64,000 bases of DNA from the NCBI RefSeq assembly GCF_018326005.1, contig NZ_AP021903.1, forward strand, positions 4,639,001-4,703,000, in the 5' to 3' direction. The position numbers were made by a program, and so were the translations under genes. Positions 17,812 to 25,137 of this stretch are shown here, piece after piece. The DNA is from Pseudomonas sp. Seg1 (lineage in GTDB: Bacteria > Pseudomonadota > Gammaproteobacteria > Pseudomonadales > Pseudomonadaceae). Below the pieces are notes generated by a model, which had not been told where the DNA came from, did not search any database, and saw only the letters and a list, made by a program, of their open reading frames with translations. Each line of letters begins with the position of its first letter. The first letter of the stretch is position 1.

Positions 17812-19506
17812 TCAGAAGCCCATGCTCAGATGTTCGGCGATAGGGCCGAGCGCCAGGGTCGGCAAGAAGGTCAGGCCGCCCACCAGCAAAATGGTCACGG
17901 TCAACAGGGTCACGAACAGCGGGCCGTGGGTCGGGAAGCTGTTCTGGCCGATCGGTGCGGTTTTCTTCATCGCCAGGCTGCCGGCCAGTGCCAGTACCGG
18001 AAGGATGTAACCGAAGCGCCCGATCAACATGCCCAGACCGAGCATCAGGTTGTGGAACGGTGTGTTCGCACTCAGGCCGCCGAACGCCGAACCGTTGTTC
18101 GCGCTGGCCGAGGTATAGGCGTAGAGCAATTGGCTGAAACCGTGCGGGCCGGGGTTGCTGATGGTTGCCGCAGGGCCTGGCAGAACGGCGGCAATCGCAC
18201 CGAGCACCAGCACGCCAACCGGCATCACCAGGAGCGTGACGACCAGCAATTGCACTTCCCGCGCCTGCAGTTTCTTGCCGAGGTATTCCGGGGTGCGGCC
18301 GATCATCAGGCCGGCGAGGAACACCGCGATGAGTACGTTGAGCAACATGCCGTAGAGCCCGGCACCGACGCCGCCGAAGATCACTTCGCCGACCATCATG
18401 TTGACCAACGCCACCATGCCGCTGAGCGGGTTGAGGCTGTCATGCATGCCGTTGACCGAACCGTTCGACGCCGCCGTGGTGGTCACCGACCACAGCACAG
18501 TGGCGGTGGTGCCAAAGCGCGCTTCCTTGCCTTCCAGCGGCGCAGTCTGTTCGACAGCAACGTTGTTCAGCGCAGGGTTAGGCTGATATTCGGCCCACAG
18601 CGAGGTCGCGCCGCCGATCAGGAACAGTGCGAGCATGCAGGCGATGATCGCGCGGCTCTGACGCAGGTCCTTGACGTAGTGGCCGAAGGTGAACACCAGC
18701 GCCACCGGGATCAAGATGATCGAAGTGACTTCGAACAGGTTGCTCCACGCGGTCGGGTTCTCGAACGGGTGCGCCGAGTTCACGCCGAAGAAGCCACCAC
18801 CGTTGGTGCCCAGTTGCTTGATCGCAATCTGGCTGGCCGCAGGCCCCAGCGGGATCACTTGATCAACGCCCTGCATCGTCACGGCATTCACATATTGCGC
18901 GAAAGTTTGCGGCACGCCCTGCCAGACCAGATACAGCGCCAGCAGCAGGCACAGTGGCAACAAGCCGTATAGGGTGGCGCGGGTCATGTCGACCCAGAAG
19001 TTGCCAAGGGTCTTGGCCGACTTGCGACCAATACCACGGCACAGCGCAACCAGTACAGCCAGGCCAGTCGCGGCGCTGACGAAGTTCTGCACGGTGAGGC
19101 CGACCATCTGACTCAGGTAGCTGAGGGTCGCTTCGCCGCTGTAGGACTGCCAGTTGGTGTTGGTCATGAAACTGACGGCGGTGTTGAACGCTTGCGTCCA
19201 CTCCTGACCCGGCAGGTTTTGCGGGTTGAGCGGCAGATGATCCTGGAACAACAGGATCGCAAACAGCAGCAGGAAACCGGCGAGGTTGAACGCCAGCAGC
19301 GCCAGCGTGTATTTCTGCCAGCTCTGTTCAGCCTGCGGATCGACCCCGGCAAGGCGATAACAGCCGCGCTCGACCGGGCCGAGAATCGGCGTCAGCCAAG
19401 TGCGCTGACCTTCCATCACTTTGTAGTAGAAGCGCCCGAGGAAAGGCGCCGGCAGCAAGACCACCGCGAAGAACGCGAGGATCAGCCAATAGTCATAACT
19501 GTGCAT
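17812..19506 (-). CDS. kdpA: Potassium-transporting ATPase potassium-binding subunit KdpA
   Basis: 564 residues from the ATG at 19506 (MHSYDYWLILAFF). The frame extends to 19698, but that part overlaps kdpF and is non-homologous. It is a ten-helix-type membrane protein of the SKT superfamily with four selectivity-filter segments visible: MTNTNWQSYSGE, LGTNGGGFFGVNS, ANNGSAFGGL-type near the third and fourth repeats, and NLMLGLGMLIGRFG. It translocates potassium within KdpFABC. It starts 8 bases after the kdpF stop. Confidence 0.96.
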   Translation of the reverse strand: MHSYDYWLILAFFAVVLLPAPFLGRFYYKVMEGQRTWLTPILGPVERGCYRLAGVDPQAEQSWQKYTLALLAFNLAGFLLLFAILLFQDHLPLNPQNLPGQEWTQAFNTAVSFMTNTNWQSYSGEATLSYLSQMVGLTVQNFVSAATGLAVLVALCRGIGRKSAKTLGNFWVDMTRATLYGLLPLCLLLALYLVWQGVPQTFAQYVNAVTMQGVDQVIPLGPAASQIAIKQLGTNGGGFFGVNSAHPFENPTAWSNLFEVTSIILIPVALVFTFGHYVKDLRQSRAIIACMLALFLIGGATSLWAEYQPNPALNNVAVEQTAPLEGKEARFGTTATVLWSVTTTAASNGSVNGMHDSLNPLSGMVALVNMMVGEVIFGGVGAGLYGMLLNVLIAVFLAGLMIGRTPEYLGKKLQAREVQLLVVTLLVMPVGVLVLGAIAAVLPGPAATISNPGPHGFSQLLYAYTSASANNGSAFGGLSANTPFHNLMLGLGMLIGRFGYILPVLALAGSLAMKKTAPIGQNSFPTHGPLFVTLLTVTILLVGGLTFLPTLALGPIAEHLSMGF

Positions 19507-19514
19507 AGCCGCTC

Positions 19515-19604
19515 CTAGTTCCGGTCCGCGCGCAACAGCGCAACCAACAGATAAATGAACAGTCCCACTGCCAGCAGCAGGGACACCCCGTCCAGAACGC
19601 TCAT
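19515..19604 (-). CDS. kdpF: KdpF subunit of the potassium ATPase
   Basis: A 29-residue single-helix protein (MSVLDGVSLLLAVGLFIYLL then VALLRADRN) starting at the ATG at 19604 with GGAGATCTTCC upstream. KdpF is a lipid-like small subunit that stabilises the KdpABC complex. Length, hydrophobic pattern and position directly before kdpA leave little doubt. The same frame is open further upstream, which can hide this gene in automatic calls. Confidence 0.92.
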   Translation of the reverse strand: MSVLDGVSLLLAVGLFIYLLVALLRADRN

Positions 19605-19694
19605 GGAAGATCTCCGTGTTACGGCGTATTGCCGCGTGTGGAGGCATTGTCGGAAAGGAGGCTGTAAAGGAACGAGACCGAGGGGATTGGCTGG

Positions 19695-19712
19695 GCATAA
19701 AGAAAGCGTAAA
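19695..19712 (-). promoter_or_regulatory. Possible KdpE binding box upstream of kdpF
   Basis: On the minus strand the sequence reads TTTACGC-TTTC-TTTATGC, two near-identical 7-base half-sites in direct orientation repeating every 11 bases, as OmpR-family dimers prefer. It lies about 90 bases before the kdpF start. As I recall it, the E. coli KdpE site is also a pair of TTTAyrC-like repeats with a T-rich spacer. This is inference from pattern and position. Confidence 0.5.
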
Positions 19713-19766
19713 GAGTCGGTTTATGCGGGCTTTACAGCCAGGTTTTGCGCTGGCTGGGCCGGCCAC

Positions 19767-19857
19767 ATCGCGGGCAAGCCCGGCTCCCACAGGTTTCGCG
19801 GTGAAAGCAGATTCTGCGGTCGGCACAAAACCCTGTGGGAGCGGGCTTGCCCGCGAT
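19767..19857. repeat. Paired REP inverted repeat
   Basis: Arms ATCGCGGGCAAGCCCGGCTC (19767 onward) and the inverse copy ending 19857, with an extra base in the left arm. Same subtype as the 6547 element. It lies between the divergent kdpF and permease genes. Confidence 0.88.
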
Positions 19858-20028
19858 GGCGGCAGTACAGACAACATCGCACTCAACTGGCGCACAGAAA
19901 TGTGCTGGTCAGGCGGCGAACATCTTCGATACGACAGCTTTCAGCACATTACGACCTGATTCCCCGCAATGGCACGCCCGCTGCACACAGCCTCCCCCGA
20001 GCTTTCCAAACCTTCAGGGAGCAAACAC

Positions 20029-21393
20029 ATGAACACACAACTCAAACCCACCCTGGGCACCTTGCATCTGTGGGGCATCGCTGTCGGGCTGGTGATTTCC
20101 GGTGAATATTTCGGCTGGAGTTATGGCTGGGGCGTGGCCGGAACACTGGGTTTTCTGGTGACTTCGTTCATGGTCGCGACCATGTACACCTGCTTCATTT
20201 TCAGCTTCACCGAACTGACCACGGCGATCCCGCACGCGGGTGGACCGTTCGCCTACAGCCGCCGCGCCTTCGGTGAAAAAGGTGGATTGATTGCCGGGCT
20301 GGCAACGCTGATCGAATTCGTTTTCGCGCCGCCGGCCATTGCCCTGGCCATTGGCGCTTACCTGAATGTGCAATTCCCCGCACTTGATCCGAAACACGCG
20401 GCGGTCGGCGCCTACATCGTGTTCATGGGCTTGAACATCCTCGGCGTGAAGCTGGCGGCAACCTTCGAGTTGATTGTCTGTGTTCTGGCCGTCGCCGAGT
20501 TGTTGGTCTTCATGGGCGTCGTCGCACCGGCGTTCAGCTTCAGCAACTTCGCCCTCAATGGCTGGGCGGGTTCAGATGTGTTCGGGGCGCCAGCGATTGC
20601 CGGAATGTTCGCGGCGATTCCGTTTGCCATCTGGTTCTTCCTCGCCATCGAAGGCGCAGCCATGGCCGCCGAAGAAGCCAAGGATCCAAAACGCACGATT
20701 CCCAAGGCCTATATCAGCGGCATCCTGACCCTGGTGTTGCTGGCGATGGGCGTGATGTTCTTTGCCGGCGGCGTTGGCGACTGGCGCACCCTGGCCAACA
20801 TCAACGACCCACTGCCCCAAGCCATGAAAACCGTGGTCGGCGACAACTCCGGCTGGCTGCACATGCTGGTGTGGATCGGCCTGTTCGGCCTGGTGGCAAG
20901 TTTCCACGGGATCATCCTCGGTTACTCGCGCCAGTTCTTTGCCCTCTCCCGCGCCGGATACCTACCGGCCTCACTGGCCAAGCTGTCGCGCTTCCAGACC
21001 CCGCATCGCGCGATCATTGTCGGAGGCATCATCGGCATCGCCGCCATCTATAGCGACGGCCTGATCAATCTCGGCGGTATGACCCTCACGGCGGCGATGA
21101 TCACCATGGCCGTGTTCGGCGCCATCGTGATGTACATCATGAGCATGCTCAGCCTGTTCAAACTGCGTAAATCGGAACCGAATCTGGAACGCACCTTCCG
21201 TGCGCCGTGCTATCCGCTGATTCCGCTGATTGCATTGGTGCTGGCGGTGGTGTGTCTGGTGGCGATGGCGTGGTTCAACGCGTTGATCGGGCTGATTTTC
21301 CTCGGGTTCATGGCCGTAGGCTTCGGCTACTTCCTTCTTACCGGCCAACTGCGCGCCAACGCACCAGCCGATGCCATGCTCACCGGTCTTTAG
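20029..21393 (+). CDS. eat: Ethanolamine permease-like APC family transporter
   Basis: 454 residues from the ATG at 20029 (CAGGGAG upstream). It is an amino acid/polyamine/organocation family protein with about 12 hydrophobic segments. The N-terminal block GLVISGEYFGWSYGWGVAG and the substrate-region segment FTELTTAIPHAGGPFAYSRR are what I associate with ethanolamine permeases (EAT) of pseudomonads; the loop IEGAAMAAEEAKDPKRTIPK is also typical. It would import ethanolamine across the inner membrane. No eutBC ammonia-lyase genes are adjacent, so the substrate rests on sequence resemblance only. Confidence 0.78.
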   Translation: MNTQLKPTLGTLHLWGIAVGLVISGEYFGWSYGWGVAGTLGFLVTSFMVATMYTCFIFSFTELTTAIPHAGGPFAYSRRAFGEKGGLIAGLATLIEFVFAPPAIALAIGAYLNVQFPALDPKHAAVGAYIVFMGLNILGVKLAATFELIVCVLAVAELLVFMGVVAPAFSFSNFALNGWAGSDVFGAPAIAGMFAAIPFAIWFFLAIEGAAMAAEEAKDPKRTIPKAYISGILTLVLLAMGVMFFAGGVGDWRTLANINDPLPQAMKTVVGDNSGWLHMLVWIGLFGLVASFHGIILGYSRQFFALSRAGYLPASLAKLSRFQTPHRAIIVGGIIGIAAIYSDGLINLGGMTLTAAMITMAVFGAIVMYIMSMLSLFKLRKSEPNLERTFRAPCYPLIPLIALVLAVVCLVAMAWFNALIGLIFLGFMAVGFGYFLLTGQLRANAPADAMLTGL

Positions 21394-21523
21394 GATTTGA
21401 TCGCATGCAACAGGCATAACGGGCCTAGAATGGAACCACTGCGAACTGATCTCGCTCAAAAGTTATATGCAGCGGTTCACGGCGAAATCCTCGCCCACCG
21501 ATCTGCCTTTAAGGAGAGCCGTT

Positions 21524-21691
21524 ATGCCTTGGTATGCCTGGTTGATTCTGGTCGTTGCAATCGGCTCGATCGTTGGCGGGTTGATGATGTTGCGAGACAC
21601 CGCCAACAAGGTCGAACTGACCGATGAAGAACGCAAGCGCGTCGCGCAACGCAACGCGGAAATGGACGCGAAAGAAGCGCAAGACCGCTAA
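21524..21691 (+). CDS. DUF2897 small membrane protein
   Basis: 55 residues from the ATG at 21524 with a strong AAGGAG site. A single N-terminal membrane helix (PWYAWLILVVAIGSIVGGLM) is followed by a charged cytoplasmic tail (ELTDEERKRVAQRNAEMDAK). The pattern matches DUF2897, small pseudomonad proteins of unknown function. It has its own terminator and stands alone between the permease and the TetR gene. Confidence 0.85.
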   Translation: MPWYAWLILVVAIGSIVGGLMMLRDTANKVELTDEERKRVAQRNAEMDAKEAQDR

Positions 21692-21694
21692 AGA

Positions 21695-21726
21695 AAACCC
21701 CGCCTGAATGGCGGGGTTTGTTTTTT
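21695..21726 (+). terminator. Rho-independent terminator after the DUF2897 gene
   Basis: Stem AACCCCGCC / GGCGGGGTT with a 5-base loop, followed by TTGTTTTTT. It begins 4 bases after the DUF2897 stop codon. Confidence 0.92.
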
Positions 21727-21777
21727 CAGATCCGTTCGGACCTGCCTGCATGCTTTTTAGAAGTAGAAGTACAGTCA

Positions 21778-21804
21778 CCATCTAATTTTCCTTGGTTAAG
21801 ATGG
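21778..21804. promoter_or_regulatory. Inverted repeat upstream of the TetR-family gene
   Basis: Arms CCATCT and AGATGG at the ends of a 27-base imperfect palindrome with an AT-rich interior, ending 24 bases before the tetR-type start codon. The position suits an autoregulatory operator. Inference. Confidence 0.4.
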
Positions 21805-21828
21805 GGGCATTGTTGCGGAGAGCTCCAA

Positions 21829-22386
21829 ATGCGTTACTCGCAAGACCACAAAGCCCAGACCCATCAGCGCATCATCAAGGAAGCCTCGGCACGATTTCGC
21901 AAGGACGGCATCGGCGCGACCGGTCTGCAGCCACTTATGAAGGCATTGGGTTTGACCCACGGCGGTTTCTACTCGCACTTCAAATCCAAGGATGAGTTGG
22001 TCGAAAAGGCACTGCAGGAAGCGAGTGATCAGGTTGATGGGCTTTGCGCGGAAATCTTTGCGCAAGAAAATCCGCTGCACGCGTTTATCGACACCTACCT
22101 GTCCGAATGGCATCAGACCTCCCCGCAGGAAGGCTGTCCTCTCCTGACCATCTCCTCGGAACTGGGTCTGCGCGGACAACCCAGCCCGACCAGCGATGCC
22201 GTACTCAACGCGCGACTGGGGCAGATCGATAACACCCTTGAAGGTGACAATCGTGCCGACCGCGCCATCGTCATCATGTCGACCCTGGTCGGCGCTCTGT
22301 TGCTGTCACGCAGTGTCGCGGATGCCGAGTTTGCGCAGCGCATTCTTGACGTCACCCGCGACCATCTCAAACAGACGGAAGACTAA
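21829..22386 (+). CDS. TetR/AcrR family transcriptional regulator
   Basis: 185 residues from the ATG at 21829 (GCGGAGAGC upstream); the frame is open from 21718. The N-terminal helix-turn-helix runs HQRIIKEASARFRKDGIGAT then LMKALGLTHGGFYSHFKSKDEL, a clear TetR fold. The C-terminal part (CPLLTISSELGLRG, VGALLLSRSV) fits the TetR_C ligand-binding group common in pseudomonads. It ends overlapping by 4 bases the stop of the convergent FabF-like gene, so it probably controls the FabF/SDR pair. Ligand unknown. Confidence 0.88.
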   Translation: MRYSQDHKAQTHQRIIKEASARFRKDGIGATGLQPLMKALGLTHGGFYSHFKSKDELVEKALQEASDQVDGLCAEIFAQENPLHAFIDTYLSEWHQTSPQEGCPLLTISSELGLRGQPSPTSDAVLNARLGQIDNTLEGDNRADRAIVIMSTLVGALLLSRSVADAEFAQRILDVTRDHLKQTED

Positions 22387-23657
22387 TCCTGCCAACGCTT
22401 GAATAGCACGCTGGCGTTTACCCCGCCGAAACCGAAGCCATTGGACAAGGCATATTCGATCGGCATCACCCGGGCCTGGCCATGGACAATGTCTACCCCT
22501 TCGCTCGCAGGGTCGGGGTTTTCAAAGTTGAGCGTTGGCGGTACGACCTGATCACGAATTGCCAGTAATGTGAAGATCGCTTCAAGCCCGCCGGCAGCGC
22601 CAAGCAAATGTCCGGTGGCGGACTTGGTTGAGGTCACAGCGATTTTGTTTTCCTTGCCGAATACGCTTTTAATCGCCGCCAGTTCCCCCAGATCACCCAC
22701 CGGTGTGGACGTGGCGTGAGCATTAAGATGCTGCACCTGAGCCGGCTTAACGCCGGCCTGAGCCAGCGCCAACTCCATTGCGCGCCGTGCACCGCTGCCG
22801 TCTTCAGGACCCGCTGTCAGGTGATAGGCATCGGCCGTGGTGCCGTAACCTACCAACTCCGCCAAGGGTTTTGCGCCACGGGCCAAGGCGTGCTCCAGAG
22901 ATTCGATCACCAGCAGGCCCGCGCCCTCGCCCATGACAAAGCCATCACGACCGCTGTCGAACGGTCGCGAGGCGCGCTGCGGGGTGTCGTTGTAGCCACT
23001 GGACAGCGCCCGAGCTGCCGCGAAACCGGCAAGGCTGACCCGATCGATCGAAGCTTCCGCTCCACCGCATACAGCGATGTCGGCTTCACCGGCACGAATC
23101 AATCGCGCAGCGTCACCGATCGCTTGAACCCCGGCGGCACACGCCGTCACCGGCGCGCCCAGCGGACCTTTGAGGCCATGCTGGATCGACACATGACCGG
23201 CCGCCAGATTGACCAGAAAAGAAGGAATGGTGAAAGGCGACAAACGACGCGGGCCTCGACTGTCAGTCGTACGCACGGCATCGGCAATCGCCCCGAACCC
23301 GCCCACACCCGAGCCGATAATCGTCGCGGTGCGCTCGCGGCTTGTTTCTTCAGACGGATGCCACCCAGCCTGCTCCAGCGCCTGCCGGGCGGCCTCCATG
23401 GCAAACAGAATGAAGCGATCCATCTTCTTCTGTTCTTTGGGTGGTGTGGCGCGATCCGGATCGAAACCGGCCTCGGCGTCCTCTTCCACGGTTGGTACCC
23501 TGCCGCCAACACTGGTGGGCAAGTCAGCGACCACAGCTTCAGGCAAATTGCGCAGGCCCGAACGCCCTTCCAGCAAACGCTGCCAGACAACTTCGACACC
23601 GCTGCCCAAGGGTGAAACCAGGCCCATGCCTGTGACGACTATTCGACGCTGATCCAT
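22383..23657 (-). CDS. 3-oxoacyl-ACP synthase II (FabF-like), second copy type
   Basis: 424 residues, thiolase fold. The condensing triad is complete: Cys in VTACAAGVQA (about 175), His in NAHATSTPVGD (about 315) and His in KSATGHLLGAAGG (about 350). FabF elongates acyl-ACP with malonyl-ACP. The main fabF of pseudomonads sits with fabD/fabG/acpP, so this copy is an accessory one. It follows an SDR gene by 32 bases and lies beside a TetR regulator, suggesting inducible acyl-chain chemistry. The N-terminus MDQRRIVVTGMGLVSPLG supports the ATG at 23657. Confidence 0.88.
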   Translation of the reverse strand: MDQRRIVVTGMGLVSPLGSGVEVVWQRLLEGRSGLRNLPEAVVADLPTSVGGRVPTVEEDAEAGFDPDRATPPKEQKKMDRFILFAMEAARQALEQAGWHPSEETSRERTATIIGSGVGGFGAIADAVRTTDSRGPRRLSPFTIPSFLVNLAAGHVSIQHGLKGPLGAPVTACAAGVQAIGDAARLIRAGEADIAVCGGAEASIDRVSLAGFAAARALSSGYNDTPQRASRPFDSGRDGFVMGEGAGLLVIESLEHALARGAKPLAELVGYGTTADAYHLTAGPEDGSGARRAMELALAQAGVKPAQVQHLNAHATSTPVGDLGELAAIKSVFGKENKIAVTSTKSATGHLLGAAGGLEAIFTLLAIRDQVVPPTLNFENPDPASEGVDIVHGQARVMPIEYALSNGFGFGGVNASVLFKRWQD

Positions 23658-23689
23658 ACCGCGTGTACCTCTGACCGATTGAGGAAAAC

Positions 23690-24484
23690 TTACTTGTAAC
23701 GATTGGCTGCCGAGCTACGGGAAAGGTTCGGTACCATGACGTGCCGCGCAGCGACAAAGGCTTGCCACTCGCCCGCATCCGGCAGGGACGGGATAGTAAT
23801 GAGTTCCCCCTGATCCAGACCTGCCAGCGCGGCATCGACCATCTCGCCGGCCTCCATCACCATTTCGGCCGGGATAGCGCTGGCGTCGATGCCTGATCGC
23901 TCCCAGATTTCCGTACGGGTAACACCGGGCAGCACCGCTTGCACTTTGACGCCGGTGCCATCGAGCTCGGCATTCAACGATTGTGTGAGGCTCAGCACGT
24001 AAGCTTTGCTGGCGCTGTAGGTCGCATTGAAACGCTCCGGAAACAGCGCCACCACCGAGGCAATATTGATGATCGTGCCGCGACCGGCCTTGGCGAAACT
24101 CGCTGCGGCCGCAGAGGCCAGCAACGTGACGGCTGTGACATTCAGCTGGATCAATCGCTCCAGTTGTTCCGCGTCCGAATTGGCCAGCAGTCCGTCCGCC
24201 GCCACACCGGCGTTGTTCACCAGCAAACTGATGCTTGAGTCGCTGCGCAGACGTTGCTGGAGTTTCAGCACATCGTCTTTCTGCGTCAGATCCGCTTTCA
24301 GTACCTCGACCTGAACGCCATGGGCATCACGCAACTTGCTCGCTGCGCTTTCCAGACGCGCCTGATCCCTGGCGACCAACAGCAAATCAAAACCGCGAGC
24401 CGCCAGTCGTTGCGCGTAGATCGCACCAATACCGGACGATGCGCCAGTGACGAGCGCTGTACCTTGGGACTGAACAGAATTCAT
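23690..24484 (-). CDS. Short-chain dehydrogenase/reductase
   Basis: 264 residues from the ATG at 24484; the frame is open to 24538. Classical SDR motifs: TGASSGIGAIYA (nucleotide binding, about 12-23), ADLTQKDD, LVNNAGVAADG (about 88), and the catalytic Ser-Tyr-Lys as NIASVVALFP and YSASKAY (about 156-160). The tail after about 210 is not diagnostic. NADP(H) use is likely from the Arg in LLLVARDQARLE. It is probably the first gene of a two-gene operon with the FabF-like synthase. Substrate unknown. Confidence 0.87.
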   Translation of the reverse strand: MNSVQSQGTALVTGASSGIGAIYAQRLAARGFDLLLVARDQARLESAASKLRDAHGVQVEVLKADLTQKDDVLKLQQRLRSDSSISLLVNNAGVAADGLLANSDAEQLERLIQLNVTAVTLLASAAAASFAKAGRGTIINIASVVALFPERFNATYSASKAYVLSLTQSLNAELDGTGVKVQAVLPGVTRTEIWERSGIDASAIPAEMVMEAGEMVDAALAGLDQGELITIPSLPDAGEWQAFVAARHVMVPNLSRSSAANRYK

Positions 24485-24545
24485 GAACGTGCTCCTGACA
24501 TGCATAAGGGACATGGCCTCCAGTGTGATCGAAGGCAACAGAAAT

Positions 24546-24589
24546 TATTATAGGCATAATTTTTAGGTAATATGATAGCCGTAATTTTC
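24546..24589. promoter_or_regulatory. Tandem operator-like repeats upstream of the SDR gene
   Basis: Two 19-base copies in direct orientation, TATTATAGGCATAATTTTT (24546) and TATGATAGCCGTAATTTTC (24571), agree at 15 positions and start 25 bases apart. The first contains the palindrome ATTAT-AGGC-ATAAT. They lie about 60-105 bases before the SDR start, in a locally AT-rich promoter region, and are candidates for binding by the neighbouring TetR protein. Confidence 0.45.
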
Positions 24590-24640
24590 AGTTTTCCGAT
24601 AAACGCCTCAACACCGTCTCCGCCTAGCCTTGTTCACCTG

Positions 24641-24670
24641 AAAACAAAAAGGCCGGTCAATGACCGGCCC
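24641..24670 (-). terminator. Rho-independent terminator after comEA-like gene
   Basis: Perfect stem GGCCGGTCA / TGACCGGCC with a single-base loop as drawn (a larger loop in practice), flanked by AAAAA on the plus-strand left side, which is the U tract for minus-strand transcripts. It lies 21 bases after the ComEA-like stop codon. Confidence 0.88.
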
Positions 24671-24690
24671 CTTGGCGTTGAACAATCAGC

Positions 24691-25027
24691 TTAGTTCACT
24701 TCCAGCTTATCGCGATTGCGATCCAGGATCGCCTTGCCAATCCCCTTCACTTCCAGCAACTCATCCACCGATGCGAATGGCCCGTTTGTTTCACGATAAG
24801 CAACAATCGCTTTGGCCTTCGCCTCGCCTACACCGGACAGCTCCTTTTGCAGCGTTGCTGCGTCGGCACCATTGAGATCGACTTTTGCACTTTGAGAAGG
24901 TGTCGCAGCGTCCATCACCATCGGCGCCTTCGCTGGCTCGGGGGGGTGTGGCAGGTGCCGCAATTGCTGCAATCGACGCGCTGGTCAGGAAAGCAAATAT
25001 CAGGGAGTAGAAGTAACCGGTACGCAT
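24691..25027 (-). pseudogene. comEA: ComEA-family helix-hairpin-helix protein, frameshifted at a C7 run
   Basis: The start at 25027 encodes a signal peptide (MRTGYFYSLIFAFLTSASIA, GGAGCG upstream). The frame is then lost at seven C (24940-24946 as G on the plus strand). Removing one C joins it to the second frame, which carries the helix-hairpin-helix domain: VDLNGADAATLQKELSGVG, AKAIVAYRETNGPF and LLEVKGIGKAILDRNRDKL. The repaired product is 111 residues, normal for the short secreted ComEA-like DNA-binding proteins next to wbpM in pseudomonads. Either a real mutation or a homopolymer sequencing error. The second frame has no convincing start of its own. Confidence 0.85.
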
Positions 25028-25137
25028 AAGTGACGCTCCATCATCATTTTAGAAAGCAGCTTTTCCCAAGCTGCTATTCAAAAGTAGGTCATGGATGGAG
25101 CATGTCAAAAATGCGTGCGTTACAGGATGTGAAACAA

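Noticed and set aside
15489-17843. 784-residue plus-strand open frame opposite kdpC/kdpB
   Set aside because: Antisense of kdpB. Its composition (rich in His, Gln, Arg) is typical of a mirror frame in GC-rich DNA, and KdpB has every P-type ATPase motif on the other strand.
16732-18972. 746-residue plus-strand open frame
   Set aside because: Mirror frame across kdpB and kdpA, with no motif, no ribosome site and unnatural composition.
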